A stretch of DNA of 64,000 nucleotides from Kineosphaera sp032229625 (lineage in GTDB: Bacteria; Actinomycetota; Actinomycetes; Actinomycetales; Dermatophilaceae): positions 37,159 through 101,158 of the forward strand of contig JAVTVZ010000018.1 of assembly GCA_032229625.1 (NCBI GenBank), written 5' to 3'. The notes beneath the pieces are model-generated. The model was not told the origin of the DNA. It worked only from the letters and a program-made list of their open reading frames with translations, and made no database searches. The position numbers and the translations under genes were made by a program. Positions 18,313 to 27,012 of the stretch are shown here, piece by piece (position 1 is the first letter of the stretch; the number at the start of each line of letters is the position of its first letter).

Positions 18313-20618
18313 CCGCGCTCCAGGAAGGCGGCCTGCGTCTCGTCGATGAGGGTCGCCACGAGGTGCGCCAGCTCGGGGTGGGTGCGCAGGCTCGGGTCGA
18401 CGTCGAGCAGCGCGCCCGCATCCTCACGAGCCTGCTCGATGAGCCGCTCGTCGCCGCCGCGCAGCGACAGCAGTCGCAACGACGTGCCGCCGCTCTGCCG
18501 GGCGCCGAGGATGTCGCCCTCGCGTCGGGTGTCGAGGTCGAGGCGGGCGAGCTCGAAGCCGTCGGTCGTCGCGGCGACCTCCCGCAGGCGCTGCAGCGCG
18601 CCCGCGCCGGGCTCCCCCTCACCGGCCGGACGCGGCTGGGCGTGCGCGCCCTGCGCGACGAGCAGGCACAGACCGGGTGTCTGTCCGCGACCGACGCGCC
18701 CGCGCAGTTGGTGCAGCTGGGCGATGCCGAAGCGGTCGGCGTCCAGGACGACCATGAGCGTCGCGTTGGGCACGTCGACGCCCACCTCGATGACCGTCGT
18801 CGAGACGAGCACGTCGAGATGGCCGTGCCCGAAGGCCGTCATCACCGCGTCCTTGTCGTCGGCCGACATGCGCCCGTGCAGCATCTCGATGCGGCACCCG
18901 GCCAGCTCGTCCCGCCCGCGCACCTCCTCGAAGACCTCCAGCACGCTGCGCGTGGGGGCGCCGGCCTCCGGGTCGAGCCCCGAGCCGTCCCCTGCGTGGT
19001 CCGACGCGTCGCCGCTGCCGCCGTCGTCCTCGGCAGCGTCGGCGGCCGCGGGGTCGTCCGCCCCGATGCGCGGGCACACGACATACACCTGATGACCGGC
19101 GGCGACCTCCTCGGCGATCCGGCGCCAGATCCGCTCATACCAGGCCGGATTGTCGACGACGTGGGTCGCGATGGGCGCGCGACCGGCGGGCAGCTCGCGC
19201 AGCACCGAGGTCTCCATGTCGCCGAAGACGGTCATCGCGACCGTCCGCGGGATCGGCGTCGCGGTCATGACGAGCACGTGCGGGGGTGTCGCCGCCTTGC
19301 CGCGCAGGGCGTCGCGCTGCTCGACGCCGAAGCGGTGCTGCTCGTCGACGACGACGAGCCCGAGGTCGGCGAGCTGCACGTGCTTCTGGAGCAGCGCGTG
19401 GGTGCCGATGACGAGGCCGGCCTCCCCCGAGGCCGCCGCCAGAGTCGCGGCGCGGCGCGCGGCGGTGCTCTGCCCGCCGGTGAGCAGCGCGACGCGGGTG
19501 CCGCGCGCGAGGTCGTTCGTGCCGCCGAGCAGACCGCCCTCGGCGAGGTCGCCGAGCATGGCCGTGATCGAGCGGTGGTGCTGGGCGGCGAGCACCTCGG
19601 TCGGTGCGAGCAGGGCCGCCTGCCCGCCGGAGTCGATGACCGACAGGATCGCGCGCAGCGCGACGACCGTCTTGCCCGAGCCGACCTCGCCCTGCAGCAG
19701 CCGGTGCATGGGGTGGGGGCGGGCCAGGTCGGCCGCGATCTCCTCACCGACCTGTCGCTGCCCCGGGGTCAGCTCGAAGGGCAGCCGGGCGTCGAAGGCC
19801 TCGAGCAGCCCCCCGGCGCGCGCCGTGCGCGGGATCGCGGCGGACGACGCCTGCGCCCGCCGCCGCATCCCCAGAACGAGCTGCATGATGAGCGCCTCGT
19901 CGTATTTCAGCCGCCGCGTCGCCCGGCGCGGCTCCTCGCGGTCGGTCGGCAGGTGCATCCACGTCATCGCCTCGACGAAACCGGGCAGACCCCGCCGCCG
20001 GCGCAGCGACTCCGGCAGCGGGTCGGGCACCGCCTCCAGCGTCGCCAGGACCGACGCGACGAGCCCGCTGATCGTCCAGCTGTCCACGCCCTTGACCTCG
20101 AGGTAGACGGGGTAGAGCGGCCGCACCGCGAGCCCGCCCTCGAGCGCGTCGACGGCGTCCGCCCCGGCCCGCGGCACCGGCCCGGTCTCGGCGAGGGCAT
20201 CCAGGGCCGGGGAGGACGACGAGAACAGCTCGTAGCTCGGGTGGGTCAGCTGCCAGCGGCCGTTGAAGCGGCCCACGGTGCCGGCGAAGAGGCCCACCGC
20301 GCCGGGCACGAGCCGCCCCGTGTGCCCGTAGGACCGGAAGAACGTGAGGTCCAGGTCGCCGGTGGACGTGCGCACCGTGGCGGTGAGCATCGTGCCGCGA
20401 CGCGCCTTCATGCGACGCTCGGCGGCCTTGACGACCTCGCCGATGACGACGAGGTAGCTGCCCTCGCTCAGGTCGGCCATGTCGCCCTGCCGGTCCAGAT
20501 AGCGCCGCGGCAGGAACCACAGCAGGTCCTCCACGGTCTCGATGCCCCGCTGCTCGCGCAGGGCCTTGGCCCGTCGGGGGCCGATCACCCCGGGCAACGG
20601 CGTCAGCAGCGTCACCAT
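18309..20618 (-). CDS. recG: ATP-dependent DNA helicase RecG
   Basis: Branch-migrating helicase that rescues stalled forks and processes recombination intermediates. 769 residues from the ATG at 20618 (MVTLLTPLPGVIGPRRAKAL). N-terminal wedge/OB domain, then SF2 helicase motifs: Walker A LLQGEVGSGKTVVAL, VVDEQHRFGVEQR (DEQH box), VMTATPIPRT, VSTTVIEVGVDVPNA and QLRGRVGRG. An acidic, low-complexity insertion (GADDPAAADAAEDDGGSGDA) lies in the second helicase domain. Its stop overlaps the rsmD start. Confidence 0.96.
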   Translation of the reverse strand: MVTLLTPLPGVIGPRRAKALREQRGIETVEDLLWFLPRRYLDRQGDMADLSEGSYLVVIGEVVKAAERRMKARRGTMLTATVRTSTGDLDLTFFRSYGHTGRLVPGAVGLFAGTVGRFNGRWQLTHPSYELFSSSSPALDALAETGPVPRAGADAVDALEGGLAVRPLYPVYLEVKGVDSWTISGLVASVLATLEAVPDPLPESLRRRRGLPGFVEAMTWMHLPTDREEPRRATRRLKYDEALIMQLVLGMRRRAQASSAAIPRTARAGGLLEAFDARLPFELTPGQRQVGEEIAADLARPHPMHRLLQGEVGSGKTVVALRAILSVIDSGGQAALLAPTEVLAAQHHRSITAMLGDLAEGGLLGGTNDLARGTRVALLTGGQSTAARRAATLAAASGEAGLVIGTHALLQKHVQLADLGLVVVDEQHRFGVEQRDALRGKAATPPHVLVMTATPIPRTVAMTVFGDMETSVLRELPAGRAPIATHVVDNPAWYERIWRRIAEEVAAGHQVYVVCPRIGADDPAAADAAEDDGGSGDASDHAGDGSGLDPEAGAPTRSVLEVFEEVRGRDELAGCRIEMLHGRMSADDKDAVMTAFGHGHLDVLVSTTVIEVGVDVPNATLMVVLDADRFGIAQLHQLRGRVGRGQTPGLCLLVAQGAHAQPRPAGEGEPGAGALQRLREVAATTDGFELARLDLDTRREGDILGARQSGGTSLRLLSLRGGDERLIEQAREDAGALLDVDPSLRTHPELAHLVATLIDETQAAFLERG

Positions 20619-20640
20619 GTCGACCCCACCCCCGCCTGCC

Positions 20641-20700
20641 GCGTCCTCACGCACCGCATCCTCGCGCACCGCACGCTCACTGCCCGCACCCTCACTCCAC
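20641..20700. repeat. Four degenerate 15-bp repeats between the DhaL/DegV gene and recG
   Basis: Successive 15-mers at 20641, 20656, 20671 and 20686 share the pattern GC-TCCTC-CGCACC with several substitutions. The last overlaps the 3' end of the 20692-22968 gene. The array fills most of the 73-base gap before recG. Confidence 0.65.
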
Positions 20701-22968
20701 CCCCGCGACGAGGGCCTCGCGCGCGCTGGGGCCGACCTGCACGATCTGCACCTCCAGCCCGTAGCGGGACTGCGCGGCCTGCGCGACGCTGTCGGCGAGC
20801 GTGGCCGCGTCCGACCGGGCGCACAACGTGAGCAACTCCGGGCCGTCGAGGTCCGCGAGCAGCGCCGCGAGCGCCTCGATCGCTCCGCCGGCGTCGACCC
20901 CCTCGAACGCGGTCGCGGCGGCGTCGCCCGCCTGGCCCCGGGCCGCGTCGATCCGGGCTTGTTCGATCCCAGCCGCCTCGATCCCGGCCGCCTCGATCCC
21001 GGCCGCCTCGATCCCGGCCGCGTCGATCCCGGCCGCGTCGATCCCGGCCGCATCGTCGGCCGGCCCGGCGTGCGGCTGCCGACCGGGTGTCGATCCCCCG
21101 ACATCGGGGCGCGACGCGCCGGCGGCCAGCACCGCGCTGCGCACGGCGGCCGCGGCACCGCGCATGGCCGCGGCGTCGCGGGCCGGCTCGGCCCGTCGAT
21201 CGTGCACGGCGAGCGCGGCGACCGCCGCGGGCAGGCCGTCGACGGCGACGAGCTCGATCTCGATGCCGTCACCGCGTGCCGCACGCACGACGGGGGCGAT
21301 GTCGCCGGCGCGATCCGTCAGCAGCACCAGGGGCGAGGCCGGGGTCTCGGTGAGGACCGCCGCGAGCGTGACCTCCTCCTCCTGCCCCGCCGGCCCGGTC
21401 GATCGCGGCAGCTCATCCGCGTCGGTGGCGTCCTGGCCCGCATGGCCCGCGTGGCCCAGCGTCGTCGGGTCCGCCGTGAGGTGGCGACCGGGCACGTCGA
21501 CGCCCACCTGCGCGCTGAGCACGCTGATGAGCGGCGAATGCGTCGGGGCCGCGGCGTGCTCGGGGGGCGCGGTGTGCTCGGGGGGCGCGTCGCCCGGCGG
21601 CACGTCTCGGGTCGAGCGGTCGGGGGCTCGCGGCGAGGGCGCCGGCAGCTGCTCGACCCGCACGGCCACGACGACGCCGCGCGCGGCACCGGCGGCGACG
21701 GCGTCCTGCGCGCGCTCGGAGGGCACGTGCACGTGCACGCGCCACTCGTCGTCGTCGCCGGCGAGGACGACGCTGTCGCCGAGCTCGTCGAGGGCCGCCG
21801 CGAGCGGGGCCCGGGCGCCCTGCGCGGGATCGCGCACGACATACGTGACCTCGACCTGCGGTCCGTGTGCACCGTGCGCATGTGAACCGTGGGCACCGTG
21901 CGGCTCTCCGGGGTCGGTCATCCCCTCGACCGCACGCCGGGCCAGGGGCAGAGCCATGAGGTCGGGCGACTCGTCGGCGTCGTCGGCGCCCGACACCGGT
22001 CGATCGTGCGCAGGGATCGCACACTGTGGTGTGTCGTCGACGACGGCCAGGGCTCCGGCCTGTCGCCCGGTGACGACCTCGTGCAGCGCCGAGAGGACGA
22101 CGACCAGGCCGGCCCCGCCGGCGTCCACGACTCCGGCCCGCTTGAGCGTCGGCAGCTGCTCGGGGGTCTGCGCGAGCGCGTCCCGCGCCGCCTCGACCGC
22201 CGCGCCCGTGACCTCCGACAACCGCCCACCGGCGGCGGCCACACGGTCGGCCGCCGCGGCCGCTGCGCGCGCCACCGACAGCATCGTCCCCTCGACCGGG
22301 CGGCCCACCGCGGCCCAGGCCCGCTCGCTCGCGTCGCGCAGCGCCCGGGCCAGACCGGGGCCGTCGACGCGCCCACGGGCGGCGACGAGGGCCTGGGTCA
22401 GCCCCCGGATCAACTCGCTGAGGATCGCCCCGGAGTTGCCGCGGGCCGCCAGCAGCGTCGAGCGCGACACGGCGACGAGCCGAGCATCCGGCGGCGGGTC
22501 GCCCGCCGGCTCCCCGTGCGCCGTCGGGCCGTCCCCGCAGGACGATTCCCCGGCCGACGATTCCCCGACCGACGATTCCCCGACCGACGATTCCCCGGCC
22601 GAGGGGGGCCGCTCCACATCGGCGTGACGGGGACCTGGGCTGTGCTCGCGCAGCCCGCGCAACGCCCCGGAGAGGGTGTGCAGCATGTTGGTGCCGGTGT
22701 CACCGTCGGGCACGGGATAGACATTGAGGGCGTCGATGCGCGGGCGATGGGCGGCCAGCGCGGCCCGGGCCCGGAACGCCCAGCGCCGCAGGGCCGCCGG
22801 GTCGAGCACCTCGAGCTCGTGCGCGGCTGCCTGCGAGGCCTCGCCGTCGCCCCCGATGTCGCCGCCGATGTCGCCGCCCTCACCGCATTCGTCGCCGACA
22901 TCGGGGTCGGCCCCCCGCACCGGGGTCGCCTCGGGTTCGCGCGGCTGCGCCTGCTCGGTCACGCCCAT
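20692..22968 (-). CDS. DhaL (DAK2)/DegV-like protein, FakA-type
   Basis: 758 residues from the ATG at 22968 (MGVTEQAQPREPEATPV). The DhaL kinase domain starts with ALNVYPVPDGDTGTNMLHTL, whose aspartates bind ATP-Mg, and GGAGLVVVLSALHEVVTG follows. The C-terminal part resembles the FakA/YloV region. In Firmicutes such proteins phosphorylate fatty acids with a FakB partner; by family, a fatty-acid kinase role is possible here. It has two in-frame repeat insertions: GESS(V/A) x4 near residues 122-142 and AAGI(D/E) x6 near 638-668. Conserved position between rpmB and recG. Confidence 0.9.
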   Translation of the reverse strand: MGVTEQAQPREPEATPVRGADPDVGDECGEGGDIGGDIGGDGEASQAAAHELEVLDPAALRRWAFRARAALAAHRPRIDALNVYPVPDGDTGTNMLHTLSGALRGLREHSPGPRHADVERPPSAGESSVGESSVGESSAGESSCGDGPTAHGEPAGDPPPDARLVAVSRSTLLAARGNSGAILSELIRGLTQALVAARGRVDGPGLARALRDASERAWAAVGRPVEGTMLSVARAAAAAADRVAAAGGRLSEVTGAAVEAARDALAQTPEQLPTLKRAGVVDAGGAGLVVVLSALHEVVTGRQAGALAVVDDTPQCAIPAHDRPVSGADDADESPDLMALPLARRAVEGMTDPGEPHGAHGSHAHGAHGPQVEVTYVVRDPAQGARAPLAAALDELGDSVVLAGDDDEWRVHVHVPSERAQDAVAAGAARGVVVAVRVEQLPAPSPRAPDRSTRDVPPGDAPPEHTAPPEHAAAPTHSPLISVLSAQVGVDVPGRHLTADPTTLGHAGHAGQDATDADELPRSTGPAGQEEEVTLAAVLTETPASPLVLLTDRAGDIAPVVRAARGDGIEIELVAVDGLPAAVAALAVHDRRAEPARDAAAMRGAAAAVRSAVLAAGASRPDVGGSTPGRQPHAGPADDAAGIDAAGIDAAGIEAAGIEAAGIEAAGIEQARIDAARGQAGDAAATAFEGVDAGGAIEALAALLADLDGPELLTLCARSDAATLADSVAQAAQSRYGLEVQIVQVGPSAREALVAGVE
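20963..21052. repeat. Six tandem 15-bp repeats coding AAGI(D/E)
   Basis: Units of TCGATCCCGGCCGCC start at 20963, 20978, 20993, 21008, 21023 and 21038, with one or two substitutions. On the minus strand they encode six AAGI(D/E) pentapeptides inside the DhaL/DegV-like protein. The period keeps frame, so copy-number change would only lengthen a linker. Confidence 0.93.
22541..22600. repeat. Four tandem 15-bp repeats coding GESS(V/A)
   Basis: Units GACGATTCCCCGGCC, two copies with ACC at the end, and GACGATTCCCCGGCC again at 22541, 22556, 22571 and 22586. They encode serine-rich pentapeptides in an insertion within the DhaL domain of the 20692-22968 gene. Confidence 0.93.
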
Positions 22969-23125
22969 ATCCTCACATCGGCCACCGACAACCAACCAGC
23001 GACGACCCGACGCCGGCACCCACGCCGGCGCCCACGTCGGCGCCCACGTCGGGCCACACGCCTCGGCGGGCTCGCGTCGCGGCAGCCGGCGTCGGACGCG
23101 GGATGACGTGCGCGATCGCGGGCAT

Positions 23126-23443
23126 TTGGGCGCTCCTCGCCGCCTCGGCTATCCTTGACCGGTTACTGCCGCGCGTCGTCGCGCCCTGACAGTCGTGACG
23201 TCCGCTCGCCGGCCGCTCACGGGCACTCGTGACTCGATCTCCTCGATCCCGATCTGCCGGACCTCGCCGATCCTCTTCCGGGTCGGCCAGGATCGACCGG
23301 ATCTGCTGGTCACGACGCCTGTCCGGGCTGTCGTCGGCGCTGGCGCGTCGGGCTCGTCCCGTCGTCGGTCCCGGCCCAGGCCGGGGCGGCGGTCGTCAGC
23401 ACAGCTGTCTCGTCATCGTTCATCTCGTTCTCAGGAGTTCTCC
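23126..23443 (+). promoter_or_regulatory. Probable rpmB promoter and long 5' leader
   Basis: The 475 bases from 22969 to 23443 hold no recognisable gene. A sigma-70-like promoter reads TTGGGC at 23126-23131 and TATCCT at 23150-23155 with 18 bases between. Transcription would start near 23162, leaving a leader of ~280 bases before the rpmB GTG. The leader has a 7-bp inverted pair (CGATCCT near 23269 and AGGATCG near 23290). I recognise no riboswitch in it. The DhaL/DegV promoter on the other strand must lie in the left part. Confidence 0.5.
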
Positions 23444-23638
23444 GTGGCTGCCAACTGCGACGTCTGCGGCAAGGGACCGACCTTCGGTCACAACATCTCG
23501 CACTCGCACCGGCGCACCAACCGTCGCTGGACGCCGAACATCCAGCGCGTGCGCGCCATGGTCGGCGCCGCCGGCAAGACGCCGAAGCGCCTCAACGTGT
23601 GCACCTCCTGCCTCAAGGCGGGCAAGGTCACGCGCTGA
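23444..23638 (+). CDS. rpmB: 50S ribosomal protein L28
   Basis: 64-residue large-subunit protein. GTG start at 23444, preceded by CAGGAG at 23432-23437. Sequence VAANCDVCGKGPTFGHNISH, then RRWTPNIQRV and CTSCLKAGKVTR. It is the cysteine-containing (zinc-ribbon) type of L28: CDVC plus CTSC. Followed by a duplicated hairpin region around the first N run. Confidence 0.97.
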   Translation: MAANCDVCGKGPTFGHNISHSHRRTNRRWTPNIQRVRAMVGAAGKTPKRLNVCTSCLKAGKVTR

Positions 23639-23652
23639 GCTGACCGCACAGC

Positions 23653-23862
23653 ATTCGAGCCGTCGAGGCATCGCCCGGCGGCTCTGTGCTGTGCCCGGAC
23701 GACTCCCNNNNNNNNNNNNNNNNNNNNNNNNNNNNNNNNNNNNNNNNNNNNNNNNNNNNNNNNNNNNNNNNNNNNNNNNNNNNNNNNNNNNNNNNNNNNN
23801 NNNNNNNATTCGAGCCGTCGAGGCATCGCCCGGCGGCTCTGTGCTGTGCCCGGACGACTCCC
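23653..23862. repeat. N run (23708-23807) flanked by identical 55-base copies
   Basis: The 55 bases at 23653-23707 are repeated exactly at 23808-23862, either side of 100 N. Each copy can form a hairpin with AGCCGTCG pairing to CGGCGGCT around AGGCATCGCC, a plausible rpmB terminator on the plus strand. Identical flanks of fixed length suggest an assembly-graph loop, so the true content is a repeat of unknown copy number and the 100 N is nominal. Confidence 0.85.
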
Positions 23863-23912
23863 GGACGACGCGTCCTGGTCGACCGCGCGCAACCTCCGGG
23901 TCGCGCCACGGG

Positions 23913-24908
23913 TCACCCGCCGAAGTGGTCCCAGCCCAGGACGTCGGGCGTGACCCCGTCGACGAGCACGCGACCGACGCCGTCGGCGGGGGCCTCGACC
24001 CGGCCGATGGCGCGGAACTCCCGCGGGCGCGGCGCCTGCGGGTCGAAGCAGGCGAGCAGCGAGTGCTCCTCCCCGCCGCCGATCACACAGGCGCGCGCGG
24101 CGTCCGCGTCGAGCACGCGGGCGATCTCGTCGATGTCCGGGGCCAGGGCGGCCCCGTCGAGGGCGATCGTCACGCCGCTGGCGCGCGCGACGCGCCCGGC
24201 GTCGCGCGCGAGCCCGTCGGAGAGGTCGATCATCGCGGTCGCGCCGGCGCTCGCGGCCGCCGGGCCGCTGCTCAAGGGCGGGGTGGGCCGGCGCTGTGCG
24301 GCGACGAGCTGCGCCGCGAGCGGCCCGCGTGACTCCCAGCCACCGGCCACGAGCAGCTCGAGCCCGGCCGCGGCACGCCCCAGCGGCCCGGCCACCGTCA
24401 CGACATCGCCGACCCGCGCGCCGGAGCGGGTGACCGCCGGGCGGCTCCCCAGCGCGCCGAGGGCCACGACGCTGACGGCGAGGACCCCCGGTCCGGCCGA
24501 CGACAGGTCACCCCCGAGCACGCCGGTCCCGCCCGCCGAGGCGGCCTGTCCGATGGCCCGGGACAGCTCGATCGCCCAGCTCACCGGTGTCGCGGGATCG
24601 GCGATGAGCGTCACGAGGAGCCCGACGGGGTGGGCGCCCATCGCGGCGACGTCGGCGAGATTCTGCGCGACGACCTTCGCGCCGACATCTGCCGCGTCGG
24701 ACCAGTCGTCGCGCCAGTCCTGGCCGCGCACCATCGTGTCGGTCGTCGCGACGATCCGGCCGTGGTCGGCCAGCACGGCGGCGTCGTCACCGGGGCCGAG
24801 CACGACGTCGGCCGGCGCGGGCAGCAGCGGGAAGATCTGCGCGAGCAACTCGTCCTCGCCGAGGTCCGCGAGGGTGGCCGACGGGGGGTGCGGGGACGGT
24901 GTGCGCAT
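23913..24908 (-). CDS. thiL: Thiamine-monophosphate kinase
   Basis: Phosphorylates thiamine monophosphate to TPP, the ligand of the thiC riboswitch at 2352. 331 residues. Motifs: LGEDELLAQIFPLLP, nucleotide-binding VLGPGDDAAVLADHGRIVA, DTMVRGQDWRDDWSDAADVG, NLADVAAMGAHPVG, GGDLSSAGPGVLAVSVVALG and MIDLSDGLARDAGRVARASG. Conserved position next to the AsnC-like / DUF3515 / ddl cluster. Confidence 0.95.
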   Translation of the reverse strand: MRTPSPHPPSATLADLGEDELLAQIFPLLPAPADVVLGPGDDAAVLADHGRIVATTDTMVRGQDWRDDWSDAADVGAKVVAQNLADVAAMGAHPVGLLVTLIADPATPVSWAIELSRAIGQAASAGGTGVLGGDLSSAGPGVLAVSVVALGALGSRPAVTRSGARVGDVVTVAGPLGRAAAGLELLVAGGWESRGPLAAQLVAAQRRPTPPLSSGPAAASAGATAMIDLSDGLARDAGRVARASGVTIALDGAALAPDIDEIARVLDADAARACVIGGGEEHSLLACFDPQAPRPREFRAIGRVEAPADGVGRVLVDGVTPDVLGWDHFGG

Positions 24909-25004
24909 CGACGGGTCGACCTCCGCTTCGGCGGTATGGGCAAGATGGACGTCACGGGCAGGCTAGACGCCCGCGACCCGGTCCCCGCCCAGAGAGGTCA
25001 CTGC

Positions 25005-25160
25005 ATGGTCCACGCGTATGTGCTCGGCGAGACCGAGGTCGGCCACGGCGGCACGGTCGCCGCCGACGATCTGGGGAGTCCGGGCCACGTCGTCGCCGAG
25101 CGGATCCAGGCGATCGCAGGCATCACCCGCAGGCTGACCTGCACGATCGTGCCCGGGTGA
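25005..25160 (+). pseudogene. Shortened Lrp/AsnC ligand-binding (RAM) domain protein
   Basis: 51 residues: MVHAYVLGETEVGHGGTVAA at the start and VAERIQAIAGITRRLTCTIV near the end. In related actinobacteria this locus encodes a ~77-residue stand-alone AsnC ligand-binding protein with the same two ends, and a central segment containing a DVTGPYDVIV-type motif. That centre (about 25 residues) is missing here and the frame is kept, so this looks like an internal deletion. AGAGAGG at 24991 is a good ribosome site, and the stop overlaps the next GTG (GTGA), so it may still be translated. I call it a probable pseudogene; a functional miniature is possible. Confidence 0.65.
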
Positions 25161-25672
25161 GCGGCGGCCGCCCCGCGCGACCCGGGCTGTCACGGGCCGT
25201 GACCCTGCTGATGCTGTCGGGCCTGGTCGCCGCGATCGCGGGCTGCTCGACGCAGGTGCCGGTCGCGCCGGCTCCGTCGGCGGCCCTGGCCGTCTGCGCG
25301 CAGGCGCCCTGGCCGCAGACCGTGGCCGGGAGCGCTCGGGTCGACACGGACCCGGCCGGACCGGGAGTGGCGGCGTGGGGCGATCCGGCGATCATCGCCC
25401 GCTGCGGCGTGTCCGCGGTGCCGCCGACGACCGCCGAGTGTCTCGGCGTCGACGACGTCGACTGGGTCGTCGAGCCGCTGCAGGACGGGCGTCGCTTCAC
25501 GACCTACGGGCGTGCACCGGCGATGCAGGTGCTCGTCCCCGACCACTACTCCCCCGAGGCGCTCGTGCTCGGCGCGTTCACGCAGGTCGCGAGCACGCTG
25601 CCCGCCAACGGCCGGCACTGCAGCGCCGCCGCGCCGCGCGCACCCCGGCCCACCACCTCGGCGACGGGCTGA
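25157..25672 (+). CDS. DUF3515-family lipoprotein
   Basis: 171 residues from the GTG at 25157, overlapping the previous stop as GTGA. Signal peptide RAVTLLMLSGLVAAIAGC with the lipobox cysteine at about residue 30. The body has the DUF3515 pattern VAAWGDPAIIARCGVSAVPP and VDWVVEPLQDGRRFTTYGRA, ending with conserved cysteine RHC. Function unknown. The family is nearly always beside ddl and thiL in actinobacteria, which suggests a cell-wall link. Convergent with ddl. Confidence 0.88.
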   Translation: MSGGRPARPGLSRAVTLLMLSGLVAAIAGCSTQVPVAPAPSAALAVCAQAPWPQTVAGSARVDTDPAGPGVAAWGDPAIIARCGVSAVPPTTAECLGVDDVDWVVEPLQDGRRFTTYGRAPAMQVLVPDHYSPEALVLGAFTQVASTLPANGRHCSAAAPRAPRPTTSATG

Positions 25673-25726
25673 GCGCCCCTCGCTCCCGGTCCGACGCCTG
25701 AGCGCCGACGTGCCTGCGCCGACGCC

Positions 25727-26848
25727 TCAGCGCAGGCCGACGCGGCGCTCCCGCGCGAGTTCGATGAGCTCGCTGATGAGTTCGCCGTAGGGGACGCCGC
25801 TCGCGGCCCACATCTGCGGATACATCGAGTGCGGCGTGAAGCCCGGCATCGTGTTGATCTCGTTGAGATAGACCGCGCCGTCGTCGGCGTAGAAGAAGTC
25901 GACGCGCGCCAGGCCCTCACAGCCGGCGGCGTCGAAGGCCTCGAGCGCCAGCCGACGGATCCGCGCCGTGGCGGCGTCGGGCAGCTGCGCCGGGCAGGAG
26001 AGCTGCACGTCGGCCTCGGCGAGGTATTTGGCCTCGAAGTCGTAGAAGTCGTGCCCGCGGGTCACGACGATCTCGCCCAGCTCACTGGCCCGGTGCGGCG
26101 ACAGGTCACGCCCGCCGAGGATGCCGCACTCGATCTCGCGGCCGAAGATCGCGGCCTCGACGACGACCTTCGGGTCGTGCGCGCGGGCCGTCTCGACGGC
26201 CTCCGCGAGCGCGCCGGAGCCGGTCACGCGCGTGATCCCGACGCTGGAGCCGGCGCGCGCCGGCTTGACGAAGACCGGCCAGCCGAGCTCGGCGACACGC
26301 CGCTCGCACTCCTGGGGGTCCTGGCGCCACTGCCGGTCCGTCAGCACGACATACGGGCCGATGGGCAGGCCGGCGGCGGCGAAGACGATCTTCATGTAGT
26401 GCTTGTCCATCATCACCGCCGAGGCGAGCACCCCCGATCCCACGTAGGGGATGTCGGCGAGCTCGAGCAGGCCCTGGATCGTGCCGTCCTCACCGAAGGG
26501 CCCGTGCAGCAGCGGGAAGACGACGTCGATCTCGCCGAGGTCGACGGGCGCGGCGCCGGGGGCGACGCTGGTCAGCGAGCGCGAGCCGGTCGCCAGGGGC
26601 AACACGACATCGCTCTCGGCGGGTTGGACCTGCGGCACGTGGCCGGGGCGCAACGCGAGCGGCTCGACGTCGTCCGGGGCCAGCACCCACTGCCCGTCGC
26701 GGGCGATGCCGATGGGGACGACGTCGTAGGCGGTGCGGTCGATGGCCGCGAGGACCCCCGCCGCGGTGGCGCACGACACCGCGTGCTCGGAGGAGCGCCC
26801 GCCGAAGACGACGGCGACGCGTGGCTTGCGGGGCTGGTCGGTGCTCAT
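25727..26848 (-). CDS. ddl: D-alanine--D-alanine ligase
   Basis: ATP-grasp enzyme making the D-Ala-D-Ala end of peptidoglycan precursors. 373 residues. VAVVFGGRSSEHAVSCATAA is the N-terminal signature; LLHGPFGEDGTIQGLLELAD the substrate loop; VFVKPARAGSSVGITRV the ATP-grasp lysine; RVDFFYADDGAVYLNEINTM the metal-binding end. Downstream of gpsA on the same strand, with 164 bases of repeat-rich spacer. Confidence 0.97.
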   Translation of the reverse strand: MSTDQPRKPRVAVVFGGRSSEHAVSCATAAGVLAAIDRTAYDVVPIGIARDGQWVLAPDDVEPLALRPGHVPQVQPAESDVVLPLATGSRSLTSVAPGAAPVDLGEIDVVFPLLHGPFGEDGTIQGLLELADIPYVGSGVLASAVMMDKHYMKIVFAAAGLPIGPYVVLTDRQWRQDPQECERRVAELGWPVFVKPARAGSSVGITRVTGSGALAEAVETARAHDPKVVVEAAIFGREIECGILGGRDLSPHRASELGEIVVTRGHDFYDFEAKYLAEADVQLSCPAQLPDAATARIRRLALEAFDAAGCEGLARVDFFYADDGAVYLNEINTMPGFTPHSMYPQMWAASGVPYGELISELIELARERRVGLR

Positions 26849-26927
26849 CGTCGCCAGACATTACCCCTCGCGACCCGCCGTCCACGGGCCGCGACCGGCC
26901 CGCGGGCACCTGATCGGCCCGGTCGCC

Positions 26928-26972
26928 CGCGACCCAGGCACCCGCGATCCAGGCACCCCCGACCCACACGCC
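26928..26972. repeat. Three tandem 15-bp repeats between gpsA and ddl
   Basis: CGCGACCCAGGCACC at 26928, CGCGATCCAGGCACC at 26943 and the more diverged CCCGACCCACACGCC at 26958. The spacer is otherwise GC-rich with no gene. Confidence 0.75.
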
Positions 26973-27012
26973 CAGTGCCCTGGCGCCCGAGACCCGGGCG
27001 CACGCGGTGCGG

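Noticed and set aside
20963..22600. CRISPR-like arrays
   Set aside because: The repeats are contiguous with no spacers, and they code for regular pentapeptides; no cas genes nearby.
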